Positions 1-10,490 of a stretch of DNA of 64,000 nucleotides are shown here, piece by piece; position 1 is the first letter of the stretch, and the number at the start of each line of letters is the position of its first letter. The position numbers were made by a program, and so were the translations under genes. The notes under the pieces are model-generated. The model made no database searches. It was not told where the DNA came from and saw only the letters and a list, made by a program, of their open reading frames with translations. Origin of the DNA: Caenorhabditis remanei (taxonomy: Eukaryota > Nematoda > Chromadorea > Rhabditida > Rhabditidae). Location of the stretch: contig NC_071331.1 of NCBI RefSeq assembly GCF_010183535.1, positions 11,842,001 through 11,906,000 of the forward strand, in the 5' to 3' direction.

Positions 1-1020
1 AAGCAATGACACATTTTCTAACGAAAAAAGGTGCGGAAAGGGGCGCGGAAAGTCTCCGTGGTAGCTGAAAACTAAGAGATGAACTATGACTTTTTTGCTC
101 GGTGCTCCAAGGAGAGAGCTCCTCCTCCTCTTCTCTTTTTTCTCCTTGTTCAAACAATCGACTCATTTCTCTACTTTTTCAACTCAAAAACAAAGTCTCC
201 AAAGTATGTTTTGAGGTGTTTTGAAAGCTGATGTTTGTCAAACAATCGGATGGAAAAGGGGTGGGAGGGAATTTCCGGAATTCAGAATAGAAAGGTCTAT
301 TGTAACTCTACAGTGACCTTGTATGTGAAAGGCAGAAAACATGAAAATTCTTGATTCATCATTCTGAAAAAAACTAAAAATCTTACAAAATGTGCCAACT
401 GATTTGACCACAATTTCCGTGATTTAGTGTAAATAGAACAGTCATTGAAACAAGCGAAGAAGAAAATAATTGAGAAGAAAAAGTTAAGAAATTCGAAATT
501 TAAATCTAGTTTAATCCTCTTTATATAAACCTTCTCATGACCTCTTCACGAGTGTTTGTTATCGTTTTTTTTTGGGTTTTTATGGCAAAACAAATTGAGA
601 TGTTGCGGAAATCTGGGTCGAATTGAGTTCAGAGAATAAGAAACATAACCTAGATTCTATTATTTGTATACATTTTATTATGGTTTCTAAATATATACTG
701 TTATCAGTTTTCAGAATGACCCGAAAAGTTCAAATACTGGAGGTGGGTAACACCTCAAAACCACTAAAACAACTTCGGCCTCAATAAAAAATTGGAGAGA
801 AAAAGAAAGGTTTTGGAATGGAGGAATCACCGGAAATTAGACTCGAAAGTTTGATATTGAAGTATGCGGATTTTCAGTAAGATTCAGAATCAATTTTTGG
901 AAATAGATGTTTGGAAAAAGAGATTTTTGATGTTGAACATGTGGAATTGAACTCGTTGATCCAGTTTTGCAACCTCTGGGTGAAATCAAGGATAACCCTT
1001 TTCGAGGAAATAATCCAGAA
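1..1020. other. No gene recognised at left edge
   Basis: AT-rich sequence with only short chance reading frames and no convincing splice-linked coding exons. It precedes the first F-box repeat unit. I see no homology to the repeat units further right in this stretch. Confidence 0.5.
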
Positions 1021-1388
1021 CTTGGGCTTTGTTTTTGTAGTTGACAGTTTTTGTGCAAGCCCTCCGAGAAGAGTTATCGTATGAAAAAAGGAAAATAAAA
1101 TTTGAAAGAGTACCAATTTTACAGAGAAGCTGTCAGCTGGAAACATGAAGACGATGGCTTGAACTCTACCTATCAAAAAGATTTACAAAGAAATAATTGC
1201 ATCTGACATCATGAGGGAATCTCAAACTTGCCTGAGTAAATTATAGCGGTTTTTGTTGAAATAGTTTCAATTCATTACGGTTAACTATCGAGAGATAAAT
1301 TAGACTTCCTCCAGACTACAGTAAGCAAAATGCCACTTTCCACTGTCTGGATGACATCAGAGACAGCCAGAAACTGTAAATATCCTTA

Positions 1389-1809
1389 TCAAAAACACTG
1401 TCGCAGACTACAACCACACCCACTCAAAGAATGAGAAAATGCTAAATGACTAACATGTTTCTTTGATGAACGCCTACTAGAAGTGCACTCGGCGTCATCT
1501 GATTCAGAAGAAGAAAAAGTATATTCAAATTTGGAAAAGTGAGACGAACTTCCATTCGATGTTTGTTTTTGAATCAGAAGTGAAGTGAAAGATATTGTCA
1601 CCCTTCCCTGAGAAGGATAAGTGGTTTTCCGAAATGAGAGGAGGAGGTGAGTCCACTTGAAAAGTGACCATTCGTAGAGACTCCGAATAAGCAGCAATCA
1701 CTTTTTTGTTGAGGAAGTTGTCAATGGTTTTCATAGATTTCTTTAAGTAACATTTGTAAAAAATAATTAGTGGGAGCATTTCGTGAGATGTTTTCCTTTT
1801 CATCCTCAA
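1389..1809 (-). repeat. Repeated minus-strand ORF block, copy 1
   Basis: This block is shared with 5327-5758 and 12712-13029. On the minus strand it keeps a Ser-rich reading frame with phrases such as ISENHLSFSGKGDNIFHF. Copy 1 lacks one 5-bp gaagt unit that the other two copies have at the equivalent place, so its frame is broken. I recognise no protein family. It may be a decayed gene exon or mobile-element remnant carried along with the F-box units; coding status is doubtful. Confidence 0.35.
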
Positions 1810-1825
1810 TTCCCATAAAACCCTT

Positions 1826-2004
1826 GATGTTATTTGTTTCGAATTCCAAAAAGCCTTCGATAAGGTAGATCACCAACTCCTAATTGCTACTTCACACGTT
1901 TGGAGTCCCCTCCCTTATGCCAACTGGTTTATAGATTTTCTCAGTAATCGATCTCATAAAATCTCTCGTGCAGGCGGTCCTGCACGGCTCACCATATCCT
2001 TGTT
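1826..2004 (+). mobile_element. Non-LTR reverse transcriptase fragment, unit 1
   Basis: Plus-strand translation gives DVICFEFQKAFDKVDHQLL, then NWFIDFLSNRSHKI and a stop. The pattern (D)xxKAFDKVxHxLL followed by WxxxFLxxR is the palm region of non-LTR retrotransposon reverse transcriptases. No catalytic YADD box or full ORF follows, so it is a dead fragment. The same fragment lies in units 2 (about 5775-5950) and 3 (about 9290-9430), so it predates the tandem duplication. Confidence 0.7.
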
Positions 2005-2447
2005 TAATTAGTATGAACAGGGTAGTTAAAGGCGCATATGAAGACACAGATGGTGGGTCTCGCAACGTCAATACGATGAGTATCCTGCCTTCATAACTTC
2101 CAAAATTCAATATATTGGATGACCCGTATTCATTTTAAAAATTGATTTATATATTCTTCTTCTTTTTGAAAGCAAGTTCCTAATGCCGCAAAATGTGGCT
2201 GCTATCGTTTCTAGTTATTTATCTTTCATCATTAGGGACCCATAATAAAAATGCAAATTAAAATGCATATCATGGCGAGATACCCATTTCTGAAAAAGGC
2301 ATGCGAACAAAGTCTGAGTGGTTCGACCCACAGGTCATGTTAATCATGCTCCGAACTGATCCGATTAGTTAGCCCTTTTACATGATTGATACCTTCGGAA
2401 TCTGAGTAAAACACCAAGTATCTCTAATTAGACCCCGCCCCTTCTGA

Positions 2448-2907
2448 GGCCGTATCCATGAACGTTTTCCGTGTGGAAAATGAACTTGGAAAACCGTATC
2501 CATGAAACTTTCTCGGGAAATTTGTTAGAGAAATTTTTATAATGTAATATTTCTGTGAGGGAGTCCTGGGGGTTTTGGAAATAACATGTAAAACAATTTT
2601 AAGAACTCTAAACTTTGTCAAAATGAAAAAGCCTCTTTCAAACCGTAATCCTCATACGATGGTAGAGTTGCTCATTAGTCGATCAAGCTACGGTATGCTA
2701 GTTATCACACTTGAAACCCTTTTTTTTCATTTATACTAGGAAGAATCTCATTAAAGAAAGCCTTTGAATTCATTTTCTCTCCCTGTTTTCCGCGGAAAAT
2801 ATTTTCTCGGTGGAAAATAACTCGTGAATACCGAAAACGGTTTTCTCGGGAAATAAATATTTTCTGTGGAAAATGTGTTTTCCTGGAAAACGTTCATGGA
2901 TACGGCC
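2448..2907. mobile_element. MITE-like element with 23-bp terminal inverted repeats
   Basis: The ends are exact inverted copies: GGCCGTATCCATGAACGTTTTCC at 2448-2470 and its reverse complement at 2885-2907. The interior has no coding potential but holds further copies of cgtatccatga and gggaaa motifs. Paralogous unit 3 runs through this site without the element (near 9820, reading from a tctttt stretch straight into gatctaccgaaaatatcg), so the element inserted into unit 1 or was lost from the other. Size (460 bp) and structure fit a non-autonomous DNA transposon. Family not identified. Confidence 0.75.
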
Positions 2908-3171
2908 GTTGATCTACCGAAAATATCGATTGAAATTAGAAAAAAATTTCTTCAGTTTTTGAGACAACATTAATTTCTCTTCAGAGTTTTTGGTTTTTTT
3001 TAACGCTCAAAGTCGCAGCTCTTGTCTATGTGGTTATCTCGTCCCGATGTGTATCTTGACTCCATTTCAAATGAATATGAATTATAGAACTTTTTATGGT
3101 TAAAGTGTATTCTTGAATTGAATTGAACTGCAAGATGTTGCATTTTATTTAGATGCGTGATATTTTTCAGA

Positions 3172-4378
3172 ATGTCTTTTCCATTGCTTCGTTTACCCGT
3201 ACTGGTTCATATCGAAATATTCAAACATCTGGAATTTCAAGAAATATTTTTGTTGAGTTTATGCTCGGAAAATATGAAATATCTGGTTCACGGAATACAA
3301 TTGAAGCCGAAGGAGATACAATATATTCTCGGGGACGATATGATCCGGGTTTCTGTCGGGGGAACTCATAAAGATTGGCAGCGACTTCCCATGGCAGTTG
3401 TGGAATGTGTCTCGTTTATTCCCAGTAAAGAAATTATATCAATAAAGCTCGGAAGTGAACGCATCGCATGCAGGTAAGATCACAAAGTCTATTCTACGAT
3501 TCCCAGGTTACTGAAACATTCATGTAAAACTTAGAGACATAACAGCCTATCCTGTTTACAACTAAATTGTTTTCAGATTTGTTGAAAACTCTTCAGACGA
3601 CGAATACACTCTTATTTTAGAATGTCTAGAGGACTGTCTCAGCGAAGTTCTAGTATTACTTCAGTACCATCTTGAATTTTTGTTTCCCAAAGACCCATGC
3701 GTCCAAGTTCAAATTAAGTCAGTTGACTGCCTACTGGCCGCAGATGTTCTCTATAATGTCACTAACACCGCCATCAAGTTTGATGAGTTCACACCAACGG
3801 AACTCGAGAACCATTTGGCCAATAATCCCAATCATGAGAGTATTAATATTCTTTCAAAGCCAAGTGGCCGAGATTTGAAATGCAATTCGAAACTATGGAA
3901 GATCGAGGGACTAGCTTTCGAGCATTCTCGTACGATCACTTGCAGAATCATGAAATATTTTTCTGGTCGTTGCCTTATACTTTTCAATGCAAATCTAAAG
4001 TATTCTCCCTGGATTCAATTGATTCAAAAGTGGAAGAAAAAGGAGGCGTACGGCGATTTGCATGCAGTAATTGTACAAACCCCCGAGGACGTGTATGAAG
4101 AGATTGATTCAGCAAAGCTTCTTCAAGAATGTAATGCAGTGCAATGGGACGGTTTAAGACGGCCGCAGATGTTCAAGTTCGATCCGAGGTTAGTTTTTAG
4201 AATGTAGTATTTTTTAGAAAAGTAGTACCTCCCCTCTTTCAGAATAATCAACATTTCAAAACGTGAACCGAAAATGTGGGACTGCTCCGACTGGTACGAC
4301 ATTCAACAAGACAATGGAGGGAAATGGGCATCGATCAGTATAACATGGGCAGAAATTGTGTTTGTTGTATGGGATTAG
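3172..4378 (+). CDS. F-box protein with FBA_2-type C-terminus, copy 1
   Basis: Three exons: 3172-3473, 3577-4188 and 4243-4378, giving 349 residues. The start follows a tatttttcag acceptor by one base, the typical SL1 trans-splice context, so the upstream in-frame ATG at 3157 is rejected. Residues 2-45 (FPLLRLPVLVHIEIFKHL...LLSLCSENMK) are an F-box of the kind found in the large nematode F-box/FBA families; these act as substrate receptors of SCF (SKP1-cullin) ubiquitin ligases. The rest, ending WDCSDWYDIQQDNGGKWASI, matches the general layout of an F-box-associated (FBA_2) domain thought to bind targets. Very similar copies lie at 6897 and 10491. Family assignment is confident; substrate unknown. 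Confidence 0.85.
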
Positions 4379-4872
4379 TAGTTATACTCATCCAAGTGTT
4401 TTGATGTTTTCTTGTCACTCATACTTTTTCTTTGGGATCCCCCTTGTACCCATTCCTATCCTTCTTCTTTCTCTTCATTTCCACAAATCCTCTGATCGCG
4501 CCGCCGGTCACAGGTTACCGTTGTATTTTTAATATTGCTGAGTAAACTATTTTATAGTAGCACATACATACATACGTCATACATCTTTTTACCACTTTGG
4601 AAGAACTGATCTAACAGAAAAACCATTTCATAGGAACCGTGTTATCCGGAGAAATACGATAGGAACAGTAAATTAACTTTATTTTCTCAGAGCAGAGCGT
4701 ACCCAGGAACACAATTGAGCTATGTAGAACACTCTACTGATAAAAACGACTATCAGGATTACGGTAGTTGTTGACATCCAATTTCCAGGCTATCCTATTA
4801 TTATAATTGAAATATTCATATATTGTTTTGAAGATAAATTTATAAAAAAAATTTTTGGGTATGAACGAAAAA

Positions 4873-4945
4873 AAAGCTCGTGCAGAAAAGTTATCAACTA
4901 CAAATGTTTCACTTTTGTAGTTGATAACTTTTCTGCACGAGCTTT
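4873..4945. repeat. Perfect 32-bp inverted repeat (hairpin)
   Basis: Arms 4873-4904 and 4914-4945 are exact reverse complements with a 9-nt loop. The right arm is conserved at 12330-12362 and partly near 1034-1055, but the left arm is absent from the paralogous site at about 12316, which reads directly from aaaaaagc to tttcactttt. The left arm is therefore an added inverted copy of its neighbour. Confidence 0.9.
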
Positions 4946-5326
4946 CCGAAAAGAGTTATAGTCAGGAGACAGTGCAACAGAAGTAGGAGTGCTTTCACAA
5001 GATTTATCTTGTCAGGTAATTAAAATACAGAGAAGTTGTCAACTGGAAACAAGAAGACAAAGGCTTGAACTCTACATATCAAAAAGATTCACAAAGAAAA
5101 TATAGTTTCTGACCTCGTGAGGGAATCTCAAACCTGCCCGAGTGATGACCGAATTATAGCGGTTTTAGTTGAAATGGTTTCAATTCATCACAGTTCAAAT
5201 ACTGCCAGTTGAGTTCGGAATGTTAACTGGCCCAAATAAATTAGACTACTACCAGACTGTAAGCAAAATGCCACTTTCCACTGTCTGGATGACATCAGAG
5301 ACAGCCAGAAACTGTAAATATCCTTA

Positions 5327-5758
5327 TCAAAAACACTGTCGCAGACTACAACCACACCCACTCAAAGAATGAAAAAATGCTGAATGACTAACATGTTTCA
5401 TTGCTGAACGCCTACTAGAAGTGCACTCGGCGTCATCTGATTCAGAAGAAGAAAAAGTATATTCAAATTTGGAAAAGTGAGACGAACTTCCATTCGATGT
5501 TTGTTTTTGAATCAGAAGTGAAGTGAAGTGAAAGATATTGTCACCCTTCCCTGAGAAGGATAAGTGGTTTTCCGAAATGAGAGGAGGAGGTGAGTCCACT
5601 TGAAAAGTGACCATTCGTAGAGACTCTGAATAAGCAGCAATCACTTTTGTGTTGGGGAAGTTGTCATTGTTGGGGAAGTTGTCATTAGATTTCTTTATGT
5701 AACATTTGTAAAAAATTAGTGGGAGCATTTCGTGAGATGTTTTCCTTCCCATCCTCAA
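5327..5758 (-). repeat. Repeated minus-strand ORF block, copy 2
   Basis: The longest intact version of the block also present at 1389 and 12712, about 143 codons on the minus strand starting MRMGRKTSHEMLPLIFYKCY. It contains an internal 16-bp tandem repeat (ttggggaagttgtcat, 5653-5684). No known domain. Could be a gene exon or noncoding; no splice-linked partner was found. Confidence 0.3.
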
Positions 5759-6223
5759 TTCCCATAAAACCCTTGATGTTATTTGTTTCGAATTCCAAAA
5801 AGCCTTCGATAAGGTAGATCACCAACTCCTAATTGCTACTCCACACGTTTGGAGTCCCCTCCGTTATACCAACTGGTTTATAGATTTTCTCAGAAATCGA
5901 TCTCATAAAATATCTCGTGCAGGCGGTCCTGCACAGCTCGCCCTATCCTTGTTTAATTAGTATGAACAGGGTAGTTAAAGGCGCATATGAAGACACAGAT
6001 GGTGGGTCTCGCAAAGTCAATACGATGAGTATCCTGCCTTCATAACTTCCAAAATTCAATATATTAGATGGCTTGTATTCATTTAAAAAATTGATTTATA
6101 TTTTCTTCTTTTTTTTGAAAGCAAGTTCCTAATCGATCATAAAACTACAGGCAATGTTGCACATCGGCCAAACTGATCCTATTCGTTTCCCTTTTTACAC
6201 TATTGATACCCTTGGGGTCTAAT

Positions 6224-6708
6224 TAAGTAACAGTATCTGAAATTAGGCTCCGCCCCTTTTTTTAAAAATAACATTATTTTTTTCTTTAGAACTGAGTTTT
6301 TTGGTTTCCTTTTTCTCTTTTTTCCTAACCATTTTCGTAGTTGAAAATCCAAAACTATGGCTCAAAATCGAAATTACTCACCACGACCCAGACAAAGCAC
6401 CTATGATTTTTGGATGACCAGTTTTCCTAGGATGTACATTTTGTTAATATCTCGTCGGCCCGCAGTACATCAATATTCTCAAATTATCGAAAAACTGTGG
6501 GTTTTTCTCACAAAAAGTAGTTTTTCCACTACGCTGCCTGAGAGCTACACTTTTTAGATCAACTATAAAAATGTTTCAACAGACATCAAAAACTCATTTC
6601 CTAAAAGAAAATAATGGTATCTCAAAAAATGAAGAAATTGTTTCCAACTTCAATCAATATTTTCAGTAGACCAAAAGGGGCGGAGCCTAGTTTCAGATAC
6701 TGTTTTTA
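6224..6708. mobile_element. TIR element with GGGGCGGAGCCT ends, unit 2
   Basis: Left arm 6224-6260 and right arm about 6673-6708 are imperfect inverted repeats sharing the core ctccgcccctttt / aaaaggggcggag and cagtatctgaaatt / agtttcagatactg. The interior holds a short non-conserved ORF (6357-6557). A homologous element lies at 9786-10309 and a half copy near 2403-2442. The structure suggests a small non-autonomous DNA transposon carried in the duplicated unit. Confidence 0.65.
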
Positions 6709-6896
6709 CTGAGACCAGTAGGGTATCTTAAAGACGCATGTCTTTTCTATGTGGATATCTCATCACGATATGGATTTTAACTGAATTTCAAATTAATAGG
6801 AATTATATCTTTTTTTAGTGCATGTTAAAGTGTATTCGTGAATTGAATTGAACTGCAAGATGTTGCATTTTATTGAGATGCGTGATATTTTTCAGA

Positions 6897-8464
6897 ATGT
6901 CCTTCCCATTGCTTCGTTTACCCCAACTGGTTCATATCGAAGTATTCAAACATCTGGAATTTCAAGAAATATTTTTGTTGAGTTTATGCTCCGAAAATAT
7001 GAAATTTCTGGTTCATAGAATAAAATTGAAGCCGAAGGAGATACAATATACTCTCGGGGACGATATGATCCGAGTTTCTGTCGGGGGAACTAATAAAGAA
7101 TGGAAGATATATCCGTTGGCAGTTCTGGAATGTGTCTCGTTTATTCCCAGTGAAGAAATTACATTCAAAAAGCTTGGAGGTGAACACATCGCATGCAGGT
7201 AAGATCACAAGGTCTATTCTACGAATCCCAAGTTACTCAAATCTTCATGTAAAACTTAGAGACATGGAAGCCTAGAGACCACAAAGTCTTGAGACATGCC
7301 ATTCACTGGTGTTTTTTTTAAACTATTATGAAACAAGGATTACACGACTATAAGTGTTAGATGAAGTACTTGTATACTTATGAAAAATTAAGACTATCCC
7401 GTATACAACTAAATTGTTTTCAGAATAGTTGAAAACTCTTCAGACGACCAATACACTCACATTTTCGAATGTCTCGAGGACCGTCTTAGCGAAGTTCTAG
7501 TATTCGTTCAGTACCATCTTGAATTTTTGTTTCCCAAAGACCCATGCGTCCAACTTAAAGTTAAGTCAGTTGACTGCCTACTGGCCGCAGATGTTCTCTC
7601 TAATGTCATTAACACCGCCCTCAGGTTTGATGAGTTCAGACACACGGAAGTCGAGGAGTTTTTGACTAATAATCCAAATCATGAGAGTATTGATATTTTG
7701 TCAAAGCCAAGTTGTCGAGATTTGAAATGCAATTCGAAACTATGGAAGATCAAAGGATTATCCTTCGAATATTCTCGTACTAACACTTGCAGAATCATGA
7801 AATATTTTTCTGGTCGTTGCCTGATTCTTCACAATGCAAGTCTGAAGTATTCTCCCTGGATTCAATTGATTCAAAAGTGGAAGAAAAAGGAGGCGTACGG
7901 CGATTTGCATGCAGTAATTGTGCGAACTCCCGAGGACGTGTATGAAGAGATTGATTCAGATAAGCTTCTTAGAGAATGTAATGCATTGCAATGGGATGGT
8001 TTAAGACGTCCGCAAATGTTCAAGTTTGATCCAAAGTGAGTTTTTAGAAAGTAGTATTGTGCCACATAACAAGTCCACAAAGTGATATTTCCGTTTGTCT
8101 ACTCAACTCAGTTAAAAACAGTCACCGTTGATGTTTTTGCTGATGTTTTTTTTTTCATAAATGGCCCACTCATAGTGAAAATTCTGTCTTTGGATTCAGC
8201 ACGGTTAAAATGAGATAAATTTAACTGTTATCAGTAGAAAACATTTTTCCGCTGAAAACAAAAAGTTACATATTTTTGTTCGTTACTACATATAGGTGAC
8301 CATGATTCCCTCGTACTCACAGAATTATCAACTTTACACAACGTGAACCGGAAATGTTCGACTGCTCCGACTGGTACGACATTCAACAAAATGGTGGAGG
8401 GAAGTGGGCTTCCATCAAGATAACAGGGACTGAAATTGTATTTCTTGTATGGGGTAGTATATAA
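6897..8464 (+). CDS. F-box protein with FBA_2-type C-terminus, copy 2
   Basis: Exons 6897-7198, 7424-8035 and 8323-8464 give 351 residues. Exons 1 and 2 have exactly the lengths seen in copies 1 and 3 (302 and 612 nt). The start again follows atttttcag by one base. The F-box starts FPLLRLPQLVHIEVFKHL, and the C-terminal part reads EMFDCSDWYDIQQNGGGKW. A substitution near the end turns the GAT TAG of the other copies into GGT AGT, so translation runs on to a TAA at 8462 and adds two residues. Introns are longer than in the other copies (225 and 287 bp). The frame is intact and all splice sites are canonical, so it is probably functional. Expected role: SCF substrate adaptor. Confidence 0.85.
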
Positions 8465-8917
8465 CTGGAGTTTTGATTTTTTTTTCTTGTCACATAATCT
8501 TTCTTTGTGAACCTCTTTTACTTATTCCTCTCCTTCTTCTTACTCTTCGTTTCCTCAAATCCTCTTATCGCGTCACAGGTGTTAGGCTTCTCTCTTCTTG
8601 AGAGGAGATCTGGGATTTGGCGCATTCTCTCTTCAGACTGTACTTAGCGGTTTTTATTGTTTCATGATTTGTCGCAATTGTTGAATTAATGTTGAATATT
8701 AAAAAGTCACTATTGTTAGAACCGTGACCTCCGAAATAAAACCAAAATGAGGGAATAATATGCTTGGTTCACAATGAAAGGTCACGGAGACAATAATTTT
8801 GAATAGATTTTTCTATTTTTCTCACAGGAAATGAAAACACGTTCGTCTCGCGAGATTCTCTCAATGTCCAGCAAGAAATTATGCGGGAATGAGAAATAAA
8901 TAAAAGTGCTGGAATAT

Positions 8918-8995
8918 GCTGTAACTGAACTATGCTGAACTGAACTTTTGCTGAACTTTGCTGAACGAGAATATGCTGAACTTTATGCTGGACAA
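8918..8995. repeat. Degenerate tandem repeat of tgctgaact
   Basis: Repeated variants of (a/t)tgctgaac(t) occur about six times over roughly 80 bp, with irregular spacing. Not seen in the other F-box units. Likely a local minisatellite-like expansion. Confidence 0.5.
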
Positions 8996-9785
8996 AACGA
9001 GACACAACGAAACGGGACGATTGCGAGAATATGCTGGTATCAACTGGAATCGTCTCGCGATACAACACTCTAAATTGCAAACATTCCAAGTAAAACCGCT
9101 ATAATTCAGTGAATACTCGGGCAAGTTTAAGATTCCCTCTTGATGTCAGAAGCGATTATTTCTTCGTACGTCTCTCTGACATGTAGAGTCCAAGCCTTCG
9201 TCTTCAGGCCTCCAGTTGACAACTTCTTTGTAGAATCGTTACATGACAAGATATGACTTCTGGAAACACGCTTACTTAAAAATCTGTTGCACCTTCTCCA
9301 CACTTTTGGAGTCCCCTCCCTTATATCAACAGGTTTATAGATTTTCTCAGTCATCGATCTTATTCCTCGATCTCATAAAATCTCTCGTGCAGGCGGTCCT
9401 GCACAGCTCACCATATCCTTGTTTAATTAGTGTGAACAGGGTAGTTAAAGGCGCATATGAAGACACAGATGATGGGTCTCGCAACGTCAATACGATGAGT
9501 ATCCTGCCTTCATAACTTCCAAAATTCAATATATTAGATGGCTTGTATTCATTTAAAAATTGATTTATATGCAGCAAAATGCTGCTGCTACAAGTTTCTA
9601 GTTATTTATCTTTCATCACTAAGAACCCAGAATAAAAATGCTAATTATTTAGAATGCATATCATGGCGAGATTCCCATTTCAAAAAGGACAATGTCTGAG
9701 TAGTTCAACCATAAGCCCTCAGGCCGTATTACACATGGGCCAAACTGATCGTTTTCCGTTTTACATGATTGATACCCTAGGGGTC

Positions 9786-10309
9786 TAAGTAAGAAACAGT
9801 ATTTGAAATTATTCTCCTGCTCTTTTGATCTACCGAAAATATCGATTGAAGTTGGAAAAAAGTTTCTTCAGTTTTTGAGATAACATTAATTTCTTTTCAG
9901 AACTGTGTTTTTGGTTTCTTTTGACGGATTATCGTAGTTGAAAACCCCAAACTATGGTTCAAAATCGGAATTATCCACTTCGACACAGACAAGAAACTTA
10001 TTTTTTTTGGAGGACCAGTACTTCTAGGATGTACATTTTGTTACTATGTATCTCGTTGGCCCGAAGTACTTCGACATTCTCAAATTTTAGAAAAACTGGA
10101 AGAAAGTGGGTGTTTCTCACAAAAAGTAGTTTTTCCACTACGCTGCCTGGGAGCTACAATTTTTAGATCTACTACAAAAATATCTCAAAAGAAACCAGCA
10201 ACTCATTTCTGAAAAGAAAATAATGTTATCTAAAAATATGAAGAAACTTTTTGAATCAATATTTTCAGTAGATCAAAAGGGGCGGAGCCTAGTTTCAGAT
10301 ACTGTTTTT
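9786..10309. mobile_element. TIR element with GGGGCGGAGCCT ends, unit 3
   Basis: Paralogue of the element at 6224-6708. The right arm (about 10275-10309) is well kept; the left arm is degraded. The inner short ORF (9954-10166) parallels the one at 6357 but is not conserved enough to be called coding. Confidence 0.6.
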
Positions 10310-10490
10310 CACTCAGACCAGTAGGGGTATCTTAAAGACGCATGTCTTTTCTATGTGCATATCTCGTCACGATATGCATTTTAACTGCATTTTCAAGGAA
10401 TATGAATTTTTATGCACGTTAAAGTGTATTCGTGAATTGAATTGAACTGCAAAATGTAACATTTTATTTAGATACATGATATTTTTCAGA

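Larger units (their letters stand above)
4379..6896. other. Inter-gene repeat spacer, units 1 to 2
   Basis: No gene. It holds the 3' flank of F-box copy 1, the hairpin at 4873-4945, the repeated acagagaag block from about 5029, the minus-strand ORF block (5327-5758), the reverse-transcriptase scrap (about 5775-5950) and the TIR element at 6224-6708. Confidence 0.6.
8465..10490. other. Inter-gene repeat spacer, units 2 to 3
   Basis: No gene. About 8918-8995 is a degenerate run of atgctgaac(t) motifs. 9120-9240 carries the acagagaag block in inverted orientation relative to other units. A reverse-transcriptase scrap lies at about 9290-9430 and the TIR element at 9786-10309. Confidence 0.55.
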
